Below, piece after piece: positions 8,504 through 16,281 of a DNA stretch of 37,927 bases. Numbering within the stretch: the stretch's first letter is position 1; every line of letters starts with the position of its first letter. The translations under genes were made by a program, and so were the position numbers. Origin of the DNA: Phenylobacterium sp. (lineage in GTDB: Bacteria > Pseudomonadota > Alphaproteobacteria > Caulobacterales > Caulobacteraceae); contig NZ_SSMX01000033.1 in assembly GCF_004799515.1 (NCBI RefSeq), positions 1 through 37,927 of the forward strand, given 5' to 3'. The notes under the pieces are model-generated. The model did no database searches and had not been told where the DNA came from. It worked only from the letters and a program-made list of their open reading frames with translations.

Positions 8504-8566
8504 GCGAGCCTCCCTGGGCCTCCATCCGCGATCGCTGGGGCGATGGACCTGCTGCTTGCCTTACCC

Positions 8567-8591
8567 AACGCCCGAGCTCCGGTGAAGGTCC
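8567..8591 (-). promoter_or_regulatory. Candidate EcfG/SigT-type promoter for the membrane protein gene
   Basis: Read on the minus strand, GGACC (8591-8587), 16 bases and CGTT (8570-8567) match GGAAC-N16/17-CGTT at eight of nine positions. It lies 64 bases before the start at 8503. The mismatch is in the -35 element, which is normally the more conserved part. Confidence 0.3.
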
Positions 8592-8710
8592 TTGAAAGGG
8601 AAGGCAATTGGCTGGACGGTTGACTGCGGCCGATGCGTGATCGGACGCCGCCCGCGCGCCTCTATCGCAGACGCGGTTGAAGAGGTGGCGGCGCGCAGGC
8701 ATCTGTTTAA

Positions 8711-9040
8711 ATGCAGACGACGAGAATTCTGACGAACAAACGCAACATCCCGGCGCGCTACTGCAACGGCGACCTGGCCGACATCGGCACTCCGCCGGTG
8801 GACGCGCCGATGGACATCAGCGCCTGGTTTGAGGTCTATCTGGAGGCTGGTATACGTTCGGCGCATGCCATAACACGCCCCCGGATCGGCCGGGTGGTGA
8901 TCGCGCGCGGGCGCGACGCGGCCCACGTGGCCATGACCCTTTCCTTTAGACCGTGTCGCCTGACCGGGTTCGCCGTCGTTTGTGACGACGCGACGGACGT
9001 GGACACCCTGCGGGCGCCGGGGTTGATCGCGGCGAAATAG
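8711..9040 (+). CDS. Hypothetical 109-residue protein
   Basis: An open frame starts at ATG 8711. It begins MQTTRILTNKRNIPARYCNG and continues with a DISAWFEVYLEAGI helix, two beta-like segments (RIGRVVIARG and HVAMTLSF) and a C-terminal TGFAVVCDDATDV. Codon third positions are mostly G or C, as in neighbouring genes. No ribosome site is evident before the ATG. No signal peptide or membrane helix is seen, and I do not recognise a family. It may be expressed or may be a remnant. Confidence 0.4.
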   Translation: MQTTRILTNKRNIPARYCNGDLADIGTPPVDAPMDISAWFEVYLEAGIRSAHAITRPRIGRVVIARGRDAAHVAMTLSFRPCRLTGFAVVCDDATDVDTLRAPGLIAAK

Positions 9041-9183
9041 CGCGACCGACCGCGCCCCGGACCAACAAGGCTCTGCAGCCCTGCGGATTGCGTTCGGCCG
9101 CGGCATGCCTGAAGACCGCTGTGGAGCCGGACCGTTGAGTCGGCGACCCAAGGCGCGCGGGAGACGTGTCAGGGAGGACGCCT

Positions 9184-9378
9184 GTGCCAGTCTACCACTT
9201 CCATGCGCTGACGGCCCCGGACCAGCCGCCCGAGACCGTGGTGCTGTTCAGCGACGCGGCCGCGGCGCGAGTGGCCCTGGGGGTGCGATTCCCCGGGGGC
9301 TGCGACGTCTGGCAAGGCAAGCGCTATGTCGGCCGCTTTCATCGCGGCGCGGGTAAGCCGCCGCCCGATGGAGGTTGA
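9184..9378 (+). CDS. Small protein with MPxYxF start and CDVWQGKRYVGRF end
   Basis: The protein has 64 residues from GTG 9184, with GGGAGGA 6 bases upstream, which sets the start. It begins VPVYHFHALTAPDQPPE, has a helix FSDAAAARVALGVRF, and ends with a likely beta hairpin CDVWQGKRYVGRFHRGAG. It shares this layout with the frameshifted frame at 456-645. It is probably a small cytoplasmic protein; the role is unknown. Confidence 0.6.
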   Translation: MPVYHFHALTAPDQPPETVVLFSDAAAARVALGVRFPGGCDVWQGKRYVGRFHRGAGKPPPDGG

Positions 9379-9407
9379 CCCGGCAGCCGCGGCCCGTCGC
9401 GCCGAGG

Positions 9408-9899
9408 TTACTCGGCGCTTAGCTGCTCTGCGACGCTCAGATGCTTCTTGAGGTCAGGCAGGGTGTTTGTCGCCAGCTGGCCCGCCGGACCGCCGCGCTG
9501 CGCCTCATCGCTGAACTTCGCAATGTCGTTGCGGTGGTCGAGGATCATGTAGCGGAGGAACTCGCGATCGAACGGCCGCCCGGATGTTTCTTCGAGCTTG
9601 TCCCGTTCGCGCTCGGCGCCCATATCGGCTCGTTCCGCCGCATCCGCGCCGACCTCGTGGGCGACGGCCATGGCCTGTTCCCTGGCCCGGGCATGGTCCT
9701 CATAAAGCATCCGGCCGAAGTCCCGGACCTTGGGGTCGGTGGCGCGGTTCGCGGCGAGCTTGCCCAACATCATCTCGGCGTTGTCGCCGCGGATCGCGTC
9801 TTCGACGAAGCCGCGGGCGTCGCCATTGGACTGGGCGTGTACGCCTAGGGCAAAGCCCGAAACGGCAAGGGCGGCGAAAAGCATCAAGGGGGTGCGCAT
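9408..9899 (-). CDS. Secreted DUF4142 ferritin-like protein
   Basis: The protein has 163 residues from ATG 9899 (GGAG 7 bases upstream; the open frame extends further but lacks a better start). A signal peptide is clear (MRTPLMLFAALAVSGFALG, cleavage at VHAQ near residue 22). The mature part is an all-helical DUF4142 domain: DARGFVEDAIRGDNAEMMLG, a DPKVRDFGRMLYEDHARARE helix, FDREFLRYMILDHRNDI and LPDLKKHLSVAEQL. The ExxH-like residues in YEDHAR and LDHRND resemble ferritin-like metal sites. Family members are periplasmic and often stress-induced, with no defined reaction. It is transcribed away from the PEBP/NUDIX pair. Confidence 0.8.
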   Translation of the reverse strand: MRTPLMLFAALAVSGFALGVHAQSNGDARGFVEDAIRGDNAEMMLGKLAANRATDPKVRDFGRMLYEDHARAREQAMAVAHEVGADAAERADMGAERERDKLEETSGRPFDREFLRYMILDHRNDIAKFSDEAQRGGPAGQLATNTLPDLKKHLSVAEQLSAE

Positions 9900-10020
9900 G
9901 GGAAATCTCCAAACTCTGGGAACGCAGAACTCCGTACCGAGGCAAAGGGTCCCAAATCTACGGTACGACGACGCCTTAAGCACCGCGTCCAACCCTCCTC
10001 TGCGCAAGAAAGCTCCCTTC

Positions 10021-10155
10021 GTTTACGGCCGGTAGCGATAAGGCCAACCTGTTCGATGACTTCGGAGATGAGCTGGGCGACATGCGAACGTGCGTGGACT
10101 CAAGGCTAGGGGGGCGCCGTCCCAGCTGACCGATCAGCTCACTCATCAGGTTCAT
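10021..10155 (-). pseudogene. Decayed second copy of the 71-residue gene at 4679-4894
   Basis: ATG 10155 starts MNLMSELIGQLGRR, matching MSLMGELIDRLVRR at 4894. The next conserved part, RMSP followed by AQLISEVIEQVGLIATG (compare DQIISEVGEQEGFIASDG), is split over other frames, so at least one and probably two frameshifts occurred. An AGGAG ribosome site remains just upstream. The copies are about 5.2 kb apart in the same orientation. Confidence 0.5.
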
Positions 10156-10286
10156 CTCCTCAACGCCATGGCGGCTGCGGATTTTCGCTGTGGCTCAACT
10201 CAAGGCCGACCTCGGGAGTTAAAGCCTCAACCCACGCGGCTGACGCCTGTCGGCCATCCGCCTTTGCTCATGCCGGAGTGCGACAA

Positions 10287-10868
10287 ATGCTTGAGAAGAT
10301 TCCCGCAGGCGTTGGTCATGCGCTGCGTGGCGTGCGCGCCGGATTCGACAAAATCGTCAGCGAGGACGCAGCCCTGGCCAGCGTCGCCGACACGATCCGC
10401 GTCGATAGTCCGGCGTTCAAGGATGGCGGCTCCATCCCCGCGCGCTTCACGGCCGACGGGCCCGGTATTTCGCCGCCGCTCAGGATCAGCGAGGTGCCGG
10501 GCAGCGCGCTCGCGCTCGTCCTCATCGCGGAGGATCCGGACGCGCCGTCGGCGGAGCCGTTCGTGCACCTGCTCTCCTTCGATCTGCCGCCGCAAATCGG
10601 CGAGCTGACGGAAGGCCTGTTCCGCAGTCCTAAGCACGAAGGGCTGGAAGAGGATCTCGGCCGCAACTCCTTTCACAAGGCCGCTTACCTGCCGCCCGAC
10701 CCGCCAAACGGGCACGGGCCGCATCTCTACGCCGTCCAAGTCTTCGCCCTGGACCGGCAGCTCAGCTTCGAACACCCGCCGTCGCGCAAGGCGGTGGTCG
10801 AGGCCATGCAAGGCCATGTGCTCGCCAAGGGCCTGCTGGTGGGGACCTACGAGCGGCCGGCGGCGTGA
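10287..10868 (+). CDS. PEBP family protein (YbhB/YbcL type)
   Basis: The protein has 193 residues from ATG 10287, with GGAG 8 bases upstream. The phosphatidylethanolamine-binding fold is evident: SPAFKDGGSIPARF at 41-54, PPLRISEVPGSA, the ligand-pocket motif EDPDAPS at 82-88, FVHLLSFDLP at 92-101, and GPHLYAVQVFAL near 154-165. A 38-residue N-terminal helical extension precedes the domain; there is no signal peptide, so it is cytoplasmic. Bacterial members bind small anions or lipids but their roles are poorly known. The stop overlaps the NUDIX start (GTGA), so the two are translated together. Confidence 0.8.
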   Translation: MLEKIPAGVGHALRGVRAGFDKIVSEDAALASVADTIRVDSPAFKDGGSIPARFTADGPGISPPLRISEVPGSALALVLIAEDPDAPSAEPFVHLLSFDLPPQIGELTEGLFRSPKHEGLEEDLGRNSFHKAAYLPPDPPNGHGPHLYAVQVFALDRQLSFEHPPSRKAVVEAMQGHVLAKGLLVGTYERPAA

Positions 10869-11446
10869 CCGACGCCAAGCCGGTCATCCTCGGTCACTCC
10901 GCACTCCACAGGGGTTATCTTTCCGTCGATCGCGTGCGCTACAGGCTAGACGGCAAGGAGGTCTCTCGCGAGGTCGAGCGGCATGGCGACGCCGCCGTGG
11001 TCCTCCCCTACGACCCGGTGCGACGCTGTGCCCTGCTGGTCCGCCTGCCAAGGGCGCCGGTGCTGGTCGCAACCGGTCAGTCGGATTTAGTCGAGGCTTG
11101 CGCAGGCATGATCGGTCATGATGAGAACTCCGCCGACGCGGCGCGCCGCGAAGCGCGGGAAGAACTTGGCCTGACGCTCGTCGATCTCGAGCAGGTTGGA
11201 CGGGTATGGTCCAGCCCAGGTGTTTCCACCGAGCGGCTGACGCTGTTCCTGGCGGCCTATAGCGCGGCGGACCGCAAGGGCGAAGGCGGCGCCGATGGCG
11301 AAGACGAAGCGATCACGGTGCTCGAGCGGCCCCTGGCGGCGCTGGCCGATGAGGCCGATTGTGGAGAGATCGTCGACGCCAAGCTCCTTCTGCTGCTGCA
11401 GATGCTGCGGCTGCGCCAACCGGCGCTCTTCGGTCCTGCAGCCTAG
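10865..11446 (+). CDS. NUDIX hydrolase, ADP-ribose/GDP-mannose pyrophosphatase-like
   Basis: The protein has 193 residues from GTG 10865, overlapping the PEBP stop by four bases. The Nudix box fits GX5EX7REUXEEXGU at residues 81-103 (GMIGHDE, then AARREAREELGL) and binds the magnesium ions. The layout, with an N-terminal beta sheet, VLPYDPVRRCALLVR before the box and YSAADRKGEGGADGEDE (the extra acidic loop) after it, is that of the ADP-ribose pyrophosphatase/NudK subfamily, which cleaves nucleoside diphosphate sugars. The stop shares a CTAG with the convergent DUF72 gene. Confidence 0.8.
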   Translation: MTDAKPVILGHSALHRGYLSVDRVRYRLDGKEVSREVERHGDAAVVLPYDPVRRCALLVRLPRAPVLVATGQSDLVEACAGMIGHDENSADAARREAREELGLTLVDLEQVGRVWSSPGVSTERLTLFLAAYSAADRKGEGGADGEDEAITVLERPLAALADEADCGEIVDAKLLLLLQMLRLRQPALFGPAA

Positions 11447-12171
11447 AGAGCGAGCCGCGCGCACAGCCGCGCGGCGTCGCCGGGGGCAGCGGCTTCGATG
11501 TCGTTGTCGAAGTAGGCGTAGACATCGCGGCTGTCCGCCGACCATCCGCGGATATGCTCGGCCCAGAGATCGAGCGCCGCGTCAGGATAGCTGCCGAAAT
11601 ACCGACCGCTTGGGCCATGGCCCCGGAGGTATAGGAAGTCGGCGGTCGCGAGCCAGGGCGCGGGGCCGTCCGCGTGATCCGACAGGCAAAGCGCGACGCC
11701 GTGGTCGGCGAGGGTCGTGAACGTCTTCTCAGCGTACCAGCTCCGGTGACGGAACTCGACGGTGTGACGACCCGCGGGGAGCCGAGCCAGAAAATTCTCC
11801 AGCCGGGGTAGGTCGAGATGCAGGCTCGGCGGCAACTGGAACAGAGTCGGCCCGCGCTTGAGACCCAACTCCACCATCGGCGCGAAGGTGCGGGCGAGCG
11901 GCGCCTCTGGGTCGCGCAGCTTCTTGGCCTGGGTGATGAAGCGAGACGCCTTCCAGGCGAAGACGAAATCCGGCGGCGTCGCTTCGCGCCAAGCTGCGAC
12001 CGCAGCCGGCGACGGGACGCGATAGAAGCTGGCGTTTATCTCCGCGGTGGGAAACCGTCCGGCGTAGTGGCTGAGCCAATCCTTCTGGCGCAAGGCCTGC
12101 GGATAGAACGGCCCGCGCCAAGACTTGTAGCTCCAGCCAGATGTGCCGATCCGGATGCGCCCGTCGGTCAT
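11443..12171 (-). CDS. DUF72 domain protein (YecE-like TIM barrel)
   Basis: The protein has 242 residues from ATG 12171; GGAGG touches the start, which is unusually close. Hallmarks are IRIGTSGWSYKSWRGPFYP at the start, EINASFYRVP, FVFAWKASRFITQ, LFQLPPSLHLD, TVEFRHRSWY, VALCLSDHADG and DVYAYFDNDI near the end. These are the strands and loops of the DUF72/YecE barrel, whose reaction is unknown. It follows the GFA gene after 10 bases and is the last gene of the six-gene operon. Its stop shares CTAG with the convergent NUDIX gene. Confidence 0.82.
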   Translation of the reverse strand: MTDGRIRIGTSGWSYKSWRGPFYPQALRQKDWLSHYAGRFPTAEINASFYRVPSPAAVAAWREATPPDFVFAWKASRFITQAKKLRDPEAPLARTFAPMVELGLKRGPTLFQLPPSLHLDLPRLENFLARLPAGRHTVEFRHRSWYAEKTFTTLADHGVALCLSDHADGPAPWLATADFLYLRGHGPSGRYFGSYPDAALDLWAEHIRGWSADSRDVYAYFDNDIEAAAPGDAARLCARLAL

Positions 12172-12181
12172 CCTCCGATCC

Positions 12182-12649
12182 CTACAGGGAGGCGCCGTCC
12201 ACGGCGCGCTCCGACCCGTCTTCCAGACCCGGCGTGCGCGGGCGGAATTTCGCACGCCGCGGAAGCCGGTCGGCCACTTCGAACCAGGAGATCCGGCTGC
12301 GGGTCCAGATGTGGAATTCCGGTGGGGCCGCCGTGGGATCGTCAAGCGAGGCCACGGTGACGTCGAGGGTCTCCGGTGGATGGTCGGCGCGCATGGCGAG
12401 CGGCGAGCCACAGTCCGCACAGAACCATCGCTCGCCGAAGTCCGACGAGCGGTGACGCTTCGGCTGCCCCCGGATCGGCACATAGTCCGCTAAGGGCGCG
12501 GTCGCGAACACCAATGCCGGGGCGCCGGCTGTCCGCTGACACATCCGGCAAAGGCAGTAGCCCGCCTCGAACGGCGCCGACGCCAGACGGTAACGCACCG
12601 CGCCGCAGAGACAGCCGCCCGTCAGGCACGGCGTGTCAGCCGTGACCAT
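12182..12649 (-). CDS. GFA-family zinc protein (glutathione-dependent formaldehyde-activating type)
   Basis: The protein has 155 residues from ATG 12649, which lies in a TGATG overlap with the upstream gene. The zinc-binding cysteines of the GFA fold are present: Cys13/Cys15 in GGCLCGAVRY, Cys32/Cys34/Cys37 in YCLCRMCQR, and Cys77/Cys80 in WFCADCGSPL. Gfa itself was described as speeding S-hydroxymethylglutathione formation, but most family members have no proven role. The nearby zinc alcohol dehydrogenase makes an aldehyde-related role possible, not shown. Confidence 0.8.
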   Translation of the reverse strand: MVTADTPCLTGGCLCGAVRYRLASAPFEAGYCLCRMCQRTAGAPALVFATAPLADYVPIRGQPKRHRSSDFGERWFCADCGSPLAMRADHPPETLDVTVASLDDPTAAPPEFHIWTRSRISWFEVADRLPRRAKFRPRTPGLEDGSERAVDGASL

Positions 12650-12972
12650 CAGCTTTCAGCGTGATGATGGTCGACGTTGCGTTTGCGCGTGGCGGCGGCC
12701 TTCTTCGCCGAGGCCGAGCGTTCGGCGGCGCTGCGGCCGGCCGAGGCCTTCCCGCCGGCCGTCCCGCCCTTGTGCGCGGCGGGATGGCCCGTCGACTTGC
12801 CACGGCCAGAGCCGCCGACCTTCTTGCCGCCGCCGTCGTCCTTGTTGACGGTCGCCCAGGCGCGCCGCTCGGCTTCCTTCTCGCCGACGCCTTTCTGCTC
12901 ATAACCTTCCGCAATATGGTCGGCCTTGCGCTCTTGCTTGTCCGTGTACTTCGACTTATCGCCCTGGGGCAT
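12649..12972 (-). CDS. Small hydrophilic stress-type protein with a Lys/Ala-rich tail
   Basis: The protein has 107 residues from ATG 12972, with AAGGAG about 8 bases upstream. The N-terminal half, MPQGDKSKYTDKQERKADHI followed by GYEQKGVGEKEAERRAWATV, matches a small family found widely in alpha- and betaproteobacteria and sometimes labelled plasmid stabilisation protein without evidence. A Gly/Lys linker (DGGGKKVGGSGRGKS) follows, then an Ala/Lys/Ser tail like that of histone-H1-like proteins, ending DHHHAES. It could bind nucleic acid through the tail (inference). It sits between the SDR and GFA genes in the operon. Confidence 0.7.
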   Translation of the reverse strand: MPQGDKSKYTDKQERKADHIAEGYEQKGVGEKEAERRAWATVNKDDGGGKKVGGSGRGKSTGHPAAHKGGTAGGKASAGRSAAERSASAKKAAATRKRNVDHHHAES

Positions 12973-13004
12973 AGGATCGCTCCTTACGGGTTCGGGTTTA
13001 GGAG

Positions 13005-13823
13005 TTAGCCGAGCGGCTTCTGATAGGTCTGAACCTCGACCTTGCCGCTCCCCGGCTCGGCCATGCCGCGGTGCATCTGAGCGAGCTGGCTTTGGGGCGT
13101 CACGGCGGCGACGGCCGCCTGTATTTTGTTCTTCAGGCCGTGCACCACGTCGCCTTCGCCCTTCATCATGGCGTCGAAGCCGGTCTTGGCGACGTCGGCG
13201 GGGTCGTCCTTCTTGCCCTGGCCGACCTTGGTGTCGTCCATATCGGCACGATGGAAGAAGTCGGTGTCGGTGGCGCCCGGCATCAGGCAGGAGACCGTGA
13301 CGCCGGTGTCCTTCAGCTCGTTGCGAAGCGCCCAGGCGAAGCTGTCCACGAAGGCCTTGGTGCCGTTGTAGACCGCCTGGAAGCTGCCCGGTATCAGCCC
13401 GGCGATCGAGCCCGTCAGGAGGATGCGGCCGCGGTCGCACTCGCGCATGTCGCGGCCGATCTTGTGGATCAGGTAGATCGTGCCGGTGATGTTGGTGTTC
13501 ACCACCCCCATGATGTCGTCGAAGCTCTCGTCCAGGAAGGCGTGGCCGAGGCCGTGGCCGGCGTTGGCCAGCAGGCAGTCAACCGGCCGGCCGCCGATCA
13601 GGCCGTAGAGCTGGTCGACGCCTTCCGGGGTGGAGAGGTCGACCTGGAGGTGGTCCACCTTCGCGCCCATGCCCTGCAGAGCGCTGGCGGCTTCGGCGAT
13701 TTCCGGGCGATCGGCGGCGATCACCAGGTCGAAGCCGTTCTCGACGCAGAGCTTGGCGAGTTCGTAGCCGATGCCGGACGAAGCGCCGGTGACGACGGCG
13801 AGGGGTTTCAGGTCTTGGGACAT
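13005..13823 (-). CDS. Short-chain dehydrogenase/reductase
   Basis: The protein has 272 residues from ATG 13823, with AAGGA upstream. It is a classical SDR: TGASSGIG (12-19) for the dinucleotide, NAG at 87-89, Ser139 in LTGSIAG, and Tyr152/Lys156 in the catalytic YxxxK. The variable C-terminal region (after residue 190) sets the substrate and gives no clear hint; the family includes DltE-like oxidoreductases. It follows the alcohol dehydrogenase after 17 bases and is co-transcribed with it. It is soluble and cytoplasmic. Confidence 0.85.
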   Translation of the reverse strand: MSQDLKPLAVVTGASSGIGYELAKLCVENGFDLVIAADRPEIAEAASALQGMGAKVDHLQVDLSTPEGVDQLYGLIGGRPVDCLLANAGHGLGHAFLDESFDDIMGVVNTNITGTIYLIHKIGRDMRECDRGRILLTGSIAGLIPGSFQAVYNGTKAFVDSFAWALRNELKDTGVTVSCLMPGATDTDFFHRADMDDTKVGQGKKDDPADVAKTGFDAMMKGEGDVVHGLKNKIQAAVAAVTPQSQLAQMHRGMAEPGSGKVEVQTYQKPLG

Positions 13824-13840
13824 TACGCGGCTTCCTTCTG

Positions 13841-15013
13841 TCAGTCGGGTTTCAGGACGACCTTGGTCACCTCGTTCTGCTGCTCCTTGAACATCTTGTA
13901 GCCCTTGGGCGCGTCTTCAAGCGGCAGACGGTGGCTGATGATGTAGGTCGTGTCGATCTTGCCTTCCCCGATCATTTCGAGGAGTTGCGGCAGGTACTTC
14001 TGGACGTGGGTCTGACCGGTCTTCACCGACAGGCCCTTCTCCATCAGGGCGCCGATGGGGAACTTGTCGGCCATGCCGCCATAGACCCCGGGGATCGAGA
14101 CCCGACCGCCCTTGCGGCAGGCCATGATCACCTCGCGCAGGACGTGGGTGCGGTCTGTGCCGAGCTTCACGGTGGTCTTCACGGCGTCGAGTATGTTGTC
14201 GATCGTGAAGCCGTGGCTCTCCATGCCGACGGCGTCGATCACCGCGTCCGGTCCGATGCCGCCGGTCATCTCGGTCAGCGCCTCGCGCACCTTCACGTCG
14301 TGGTAGTTGATGATCTCCGCGCCCATAGACTTGGCGAGTGCCAAGCGGTGCGAATGATGGTCGATGGCGATCACCCGATGCGCGCCCATGATCAGCGCAC
14401 TCTGGATGGCGAACTGGCCGACCGGGCCGCAGCCCCAGACCGCGACGGTGTCGCCGGGTTCGATCTCGCAGTTCTCCGCAGCCATCCAGCCGGTGGGCAG
14501 GATGTCGGAGAGGAACAGGACCTTGTCGTCTTCCAGCCCGTACGGGATGACGATGGGGCCGACGTCGGAATAGGGGACACGGACGAACTCGGCCTGTCCG
14601 CCGGCGTAGCCGCCCGTCAGGTGCGAGTAGCCGAAGGCCCCGGTCATCGGGTAGCCGTAGAGCACCTCCGACATGTCGGCCTTCTCGGCCGGGTTGGAGT
14701 TGTCGCAGGCCGAGTACTGCTGGTGCTCGCAGAAGAAACACTGGCCGCAGGCGATCACGAAGGGGACCACCACGCGCTGGCCCTTCTCCAGGGTCGAGCC
14801 TGGTCCGGTCTCCACTACCTCGCCCATGAACTCGTGGCCTAAGATATCGCCGCGTTGCAGGGTCGGGATGTAGCTATCGTAGAGATGCAGGTCCGAGCCG
14901 CAGATGGCGGTCGAGGTGACCTTGATGATGGCGTCCCGCGGGTTGACGATCTGCGGGTCCGGGACCGTCTCCATCCGGACGTCGTGTTTGCCGTGCCAGG
15001 TGAGCGCGCGCAT
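13841..15013 (-). CDS. Zinc-dependent alcohol dehydrogenase, formaldehyde-dehydrogenase-like
   Basis: The protein has 390 residues from ATG 15013 with AAGGA 11 bases upstream. It is a medium-chain dehydrogenase: catalytic zinc ligands Cys38 (AICGSDLH) and His60-Glu61 (ILGHEFMGE); structural zinc cysteines 89, 92, 95 and 103 ([16 protein letters not shown]); and a nucleotide-binding [10 protein letters not shown] near residue 195. The long [20 protein letters not shown] loop is typical of the group containing glutathione-independent formaldehyde dehydrogenase and related enzymes. The substrate is likely an alcohol or aldehyde but cannot be fixed from sequence. Second gene of the minus-strand operon. 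Confidence 0.85.
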   Translation of the reverse strand: MRALTWHGKHDVRMETVPDPQIVNPRDAIIKVTSTAICGSDLHLYDSYIPTLQRGDILGHEFMGEVVETGPGSTLEKGQRVVVPFVIACGQCFFCEHQQYSACDNSNPAEKADMSEVLYGYPMTGAFGYSHLTGGYAGGQAEFVRVPYSDVGPIVIPYGLEDDKVLFLSDILPTGWMAAENCEIEPGDTVAVWGCGPVGQFAIQSALIMGAHRVIAIDHHSHRLALAKSMGAEIINYHDVKVREALTEMTGGIGPDAVIDAVGMESHGFTIDNILDAVKTTVKLGTDRTHVLREVIMACRKGGRVSIPGVYGGMADKFPIGALMEKGLSVKTGQTHVQKYLPQLLEMIGEGKIDTTYIISHRLPLEDAPKGYKMFKEQQNEVTKVVLKPD

Positions 15014-15042
15014 TTAAGGGTGTTCCTTCGAGAGCTGGAGGG

Positions 15043-15639
15043 TCAGGAGAAGCTGCCGCGCGGGCCCGCGTCGGGCGCGGCTGAGGTGGAGATCTCGCCG
15101 GTCTCCATCAGCTGCTTGAATCGGCGCAGGTCGCGGCGGGCCTGCACCTTCGGCTCCTTCTGGAAGAGCTTGGCGATCAGCTTGCCGATGTCGCCGCCCG
15201 GCGGGTCGTAGACGATGGTGGCGGTGACCAGGGTCCCGCGGCCGGGCGCGGCGTCGGAGAATTCGATCCGGCCGGTGTTCTTGATGTCGCCGCCCTGCAG
15301 CGACTCCCAGGCGATCAGGCTGTCTGGCTCGTCCTCGACGATCTGCGAATCCCATTCGACGGTGCGGCCGGCGGGGGCCTCTATCACCCAATGCGAGCGG
15401 CGATCGTCGCCGACCTCGACGCGCTCGATGTTTTCGAGGAACCGGGCGAGGTTCCGAAAGTCGCGCCAGAAGGCGTAGACCTCCGCGCGGGGTCGGTTGA
15501 TGGTGACGCTGCGGCCGACCAGGGCGGCCTCATGCCAGCCGCGTTCCTCGGCGGCCTCCTTGCCAACATCGCGTTGATGGACGGCGGCGGAGAGCGGGGC
15601 GTCGCTCTCCAACGCGCGCTCGACGTGGTCCTTGGACAT
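15043..15639 (-). CDS. SRPBCC family protein (polyketide cyclase-like)
   Basis: The protein has 198 residues from ATG 15639 with GGGAGAT upstream. A START/SRPBCC domain covers residues about 38-180: VGRSVTINRPRAEVYAFWRD, NLARFLENIERVEV, WVIEAPAGRTVEWDS, GRIEFSDAAPGRGTLVT and VYDPPGGDIGKLIAKLF. These proteins form a hydrophobic pocket for lipids or polyketide-like ligands; here no ligand can be named. It is the first gene of a run of six minus-strand genes with gaps of 32 bases or less. A candidate stress promoter lies just upstream. Confidence 0.8.
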   Translation of the reverse strand: MSKDHVERALESDAPLSAAVHQRDVGKEAAEERGWHEAALVGRSVTINRPRAEVYAFWRDFRNLARFLENIERVEVGDDRRSHWVIEAPAGRTVEWDSQIVEDEPDSLIAWESLQGGDIKNTGRIEFSDAAPGRGTLVTATIVYDPPGGDIGKLIAKLFQKEPKVQARRDLRRFKQLMETGEISTSAAPDAGPRGSFS

Positions 15640-15664
15640 GATTGGATCTCCCTGTCGGCCCGCT

Positions 15665-15690
15665 AAGCGTAGGGCTGAGCCGGGAGTTCC
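15665..15690 (-). promoter_or_regulatory. Candidate EcfG/SigT-type promoter for the six-gene operon
   Basis: On the minus strand, GGAAC (15690-15686) is followed after 16 bases by CGCT (15669-15666). This fits GGAAC-N16/17-CGTT with one mismatch in the -10 element. It lies about 27 bases before the start of the first gene, a natural promoter position. Confidence 0.4.
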
Positions 15691-16281
15691 GACGGCGGCG
15701 TTTCATTGGTCCAGGGTGTCGGTTACCCGACCATCTTTCGAAGCATTCCAAGGGCTTGCCGAAGGCAGGCGACGCGTGCCGGCCCGCGTCCGATATCGCC
15801 GAAATGGGCCTCCTCGACGTCGCTCCGCGCGCCTCGCCGTCTGGAGGCGAAGAACACCAGGCCCAGCTAACCCACCAGGCGCTGGGTGCGATCATGCGGG
15901 TCCGCAAGGCGGTCTACGCGGCCTCGCAGGGATTCCGGCGACCGAAGAATGGCTGCCCCTTCGCCCGTCCGTGCGGGCAGAGCCCGTTCGGCGAGCTGGC
16001 GCCGGACGTCGAGGTCTATTCCTATGCTTTCTCAACTTGAAATGCGGACTGGCGGCGCGCGCTAACCGTCCAGCAGGCGGCTAGGAAAAGGTGGCGGAGG
16101 CGGCGTGGGCCGCGACATCCGTCTAGGGCCGGTGAGGCGTCGCGGTGCTCGAACGCTGCATGGGCTTCATGCCCGCCTGCATGGCCATTCGCATAAGGCC
16201 GCATGGCCCGTCATGACGATGACCGGGTGAGTTGGCGCGGAAGCAGACTTTGCGAAGGGCGGTTCGCAGTGAACCGCAGCC
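15691..16281. other. Stretch with no recognisable gene
   Basis: A plus-strand open frame of about 130 codons (15642-16040) ends PFGELAPDVEVYSYAFS, and a 60-codon minus-strand frame lies at 16022-16204. Neither has a ribosome site, a family motif or neighbours that support it. I see nothing definite here; it may be decayed sequence. Confidence 0.3.

Noticed and set aside
12649..13440. A 263-codon minus-strand frame covering the SDR tail and the small Lys-rich gene
   Set aside because: Only its last 107 codons, from ATG 12972 with a good ribosome site, look real; the rest is an out-of-frame shadow of the SDR gene.
13071..14842. Long plus-strand frames (276 and 303 codons) opposite the SDR and ADH genes
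   Set aside because: Antisense to two enzymes with complete active-site motifs; content is His/Asp/Val-rich without a domain.
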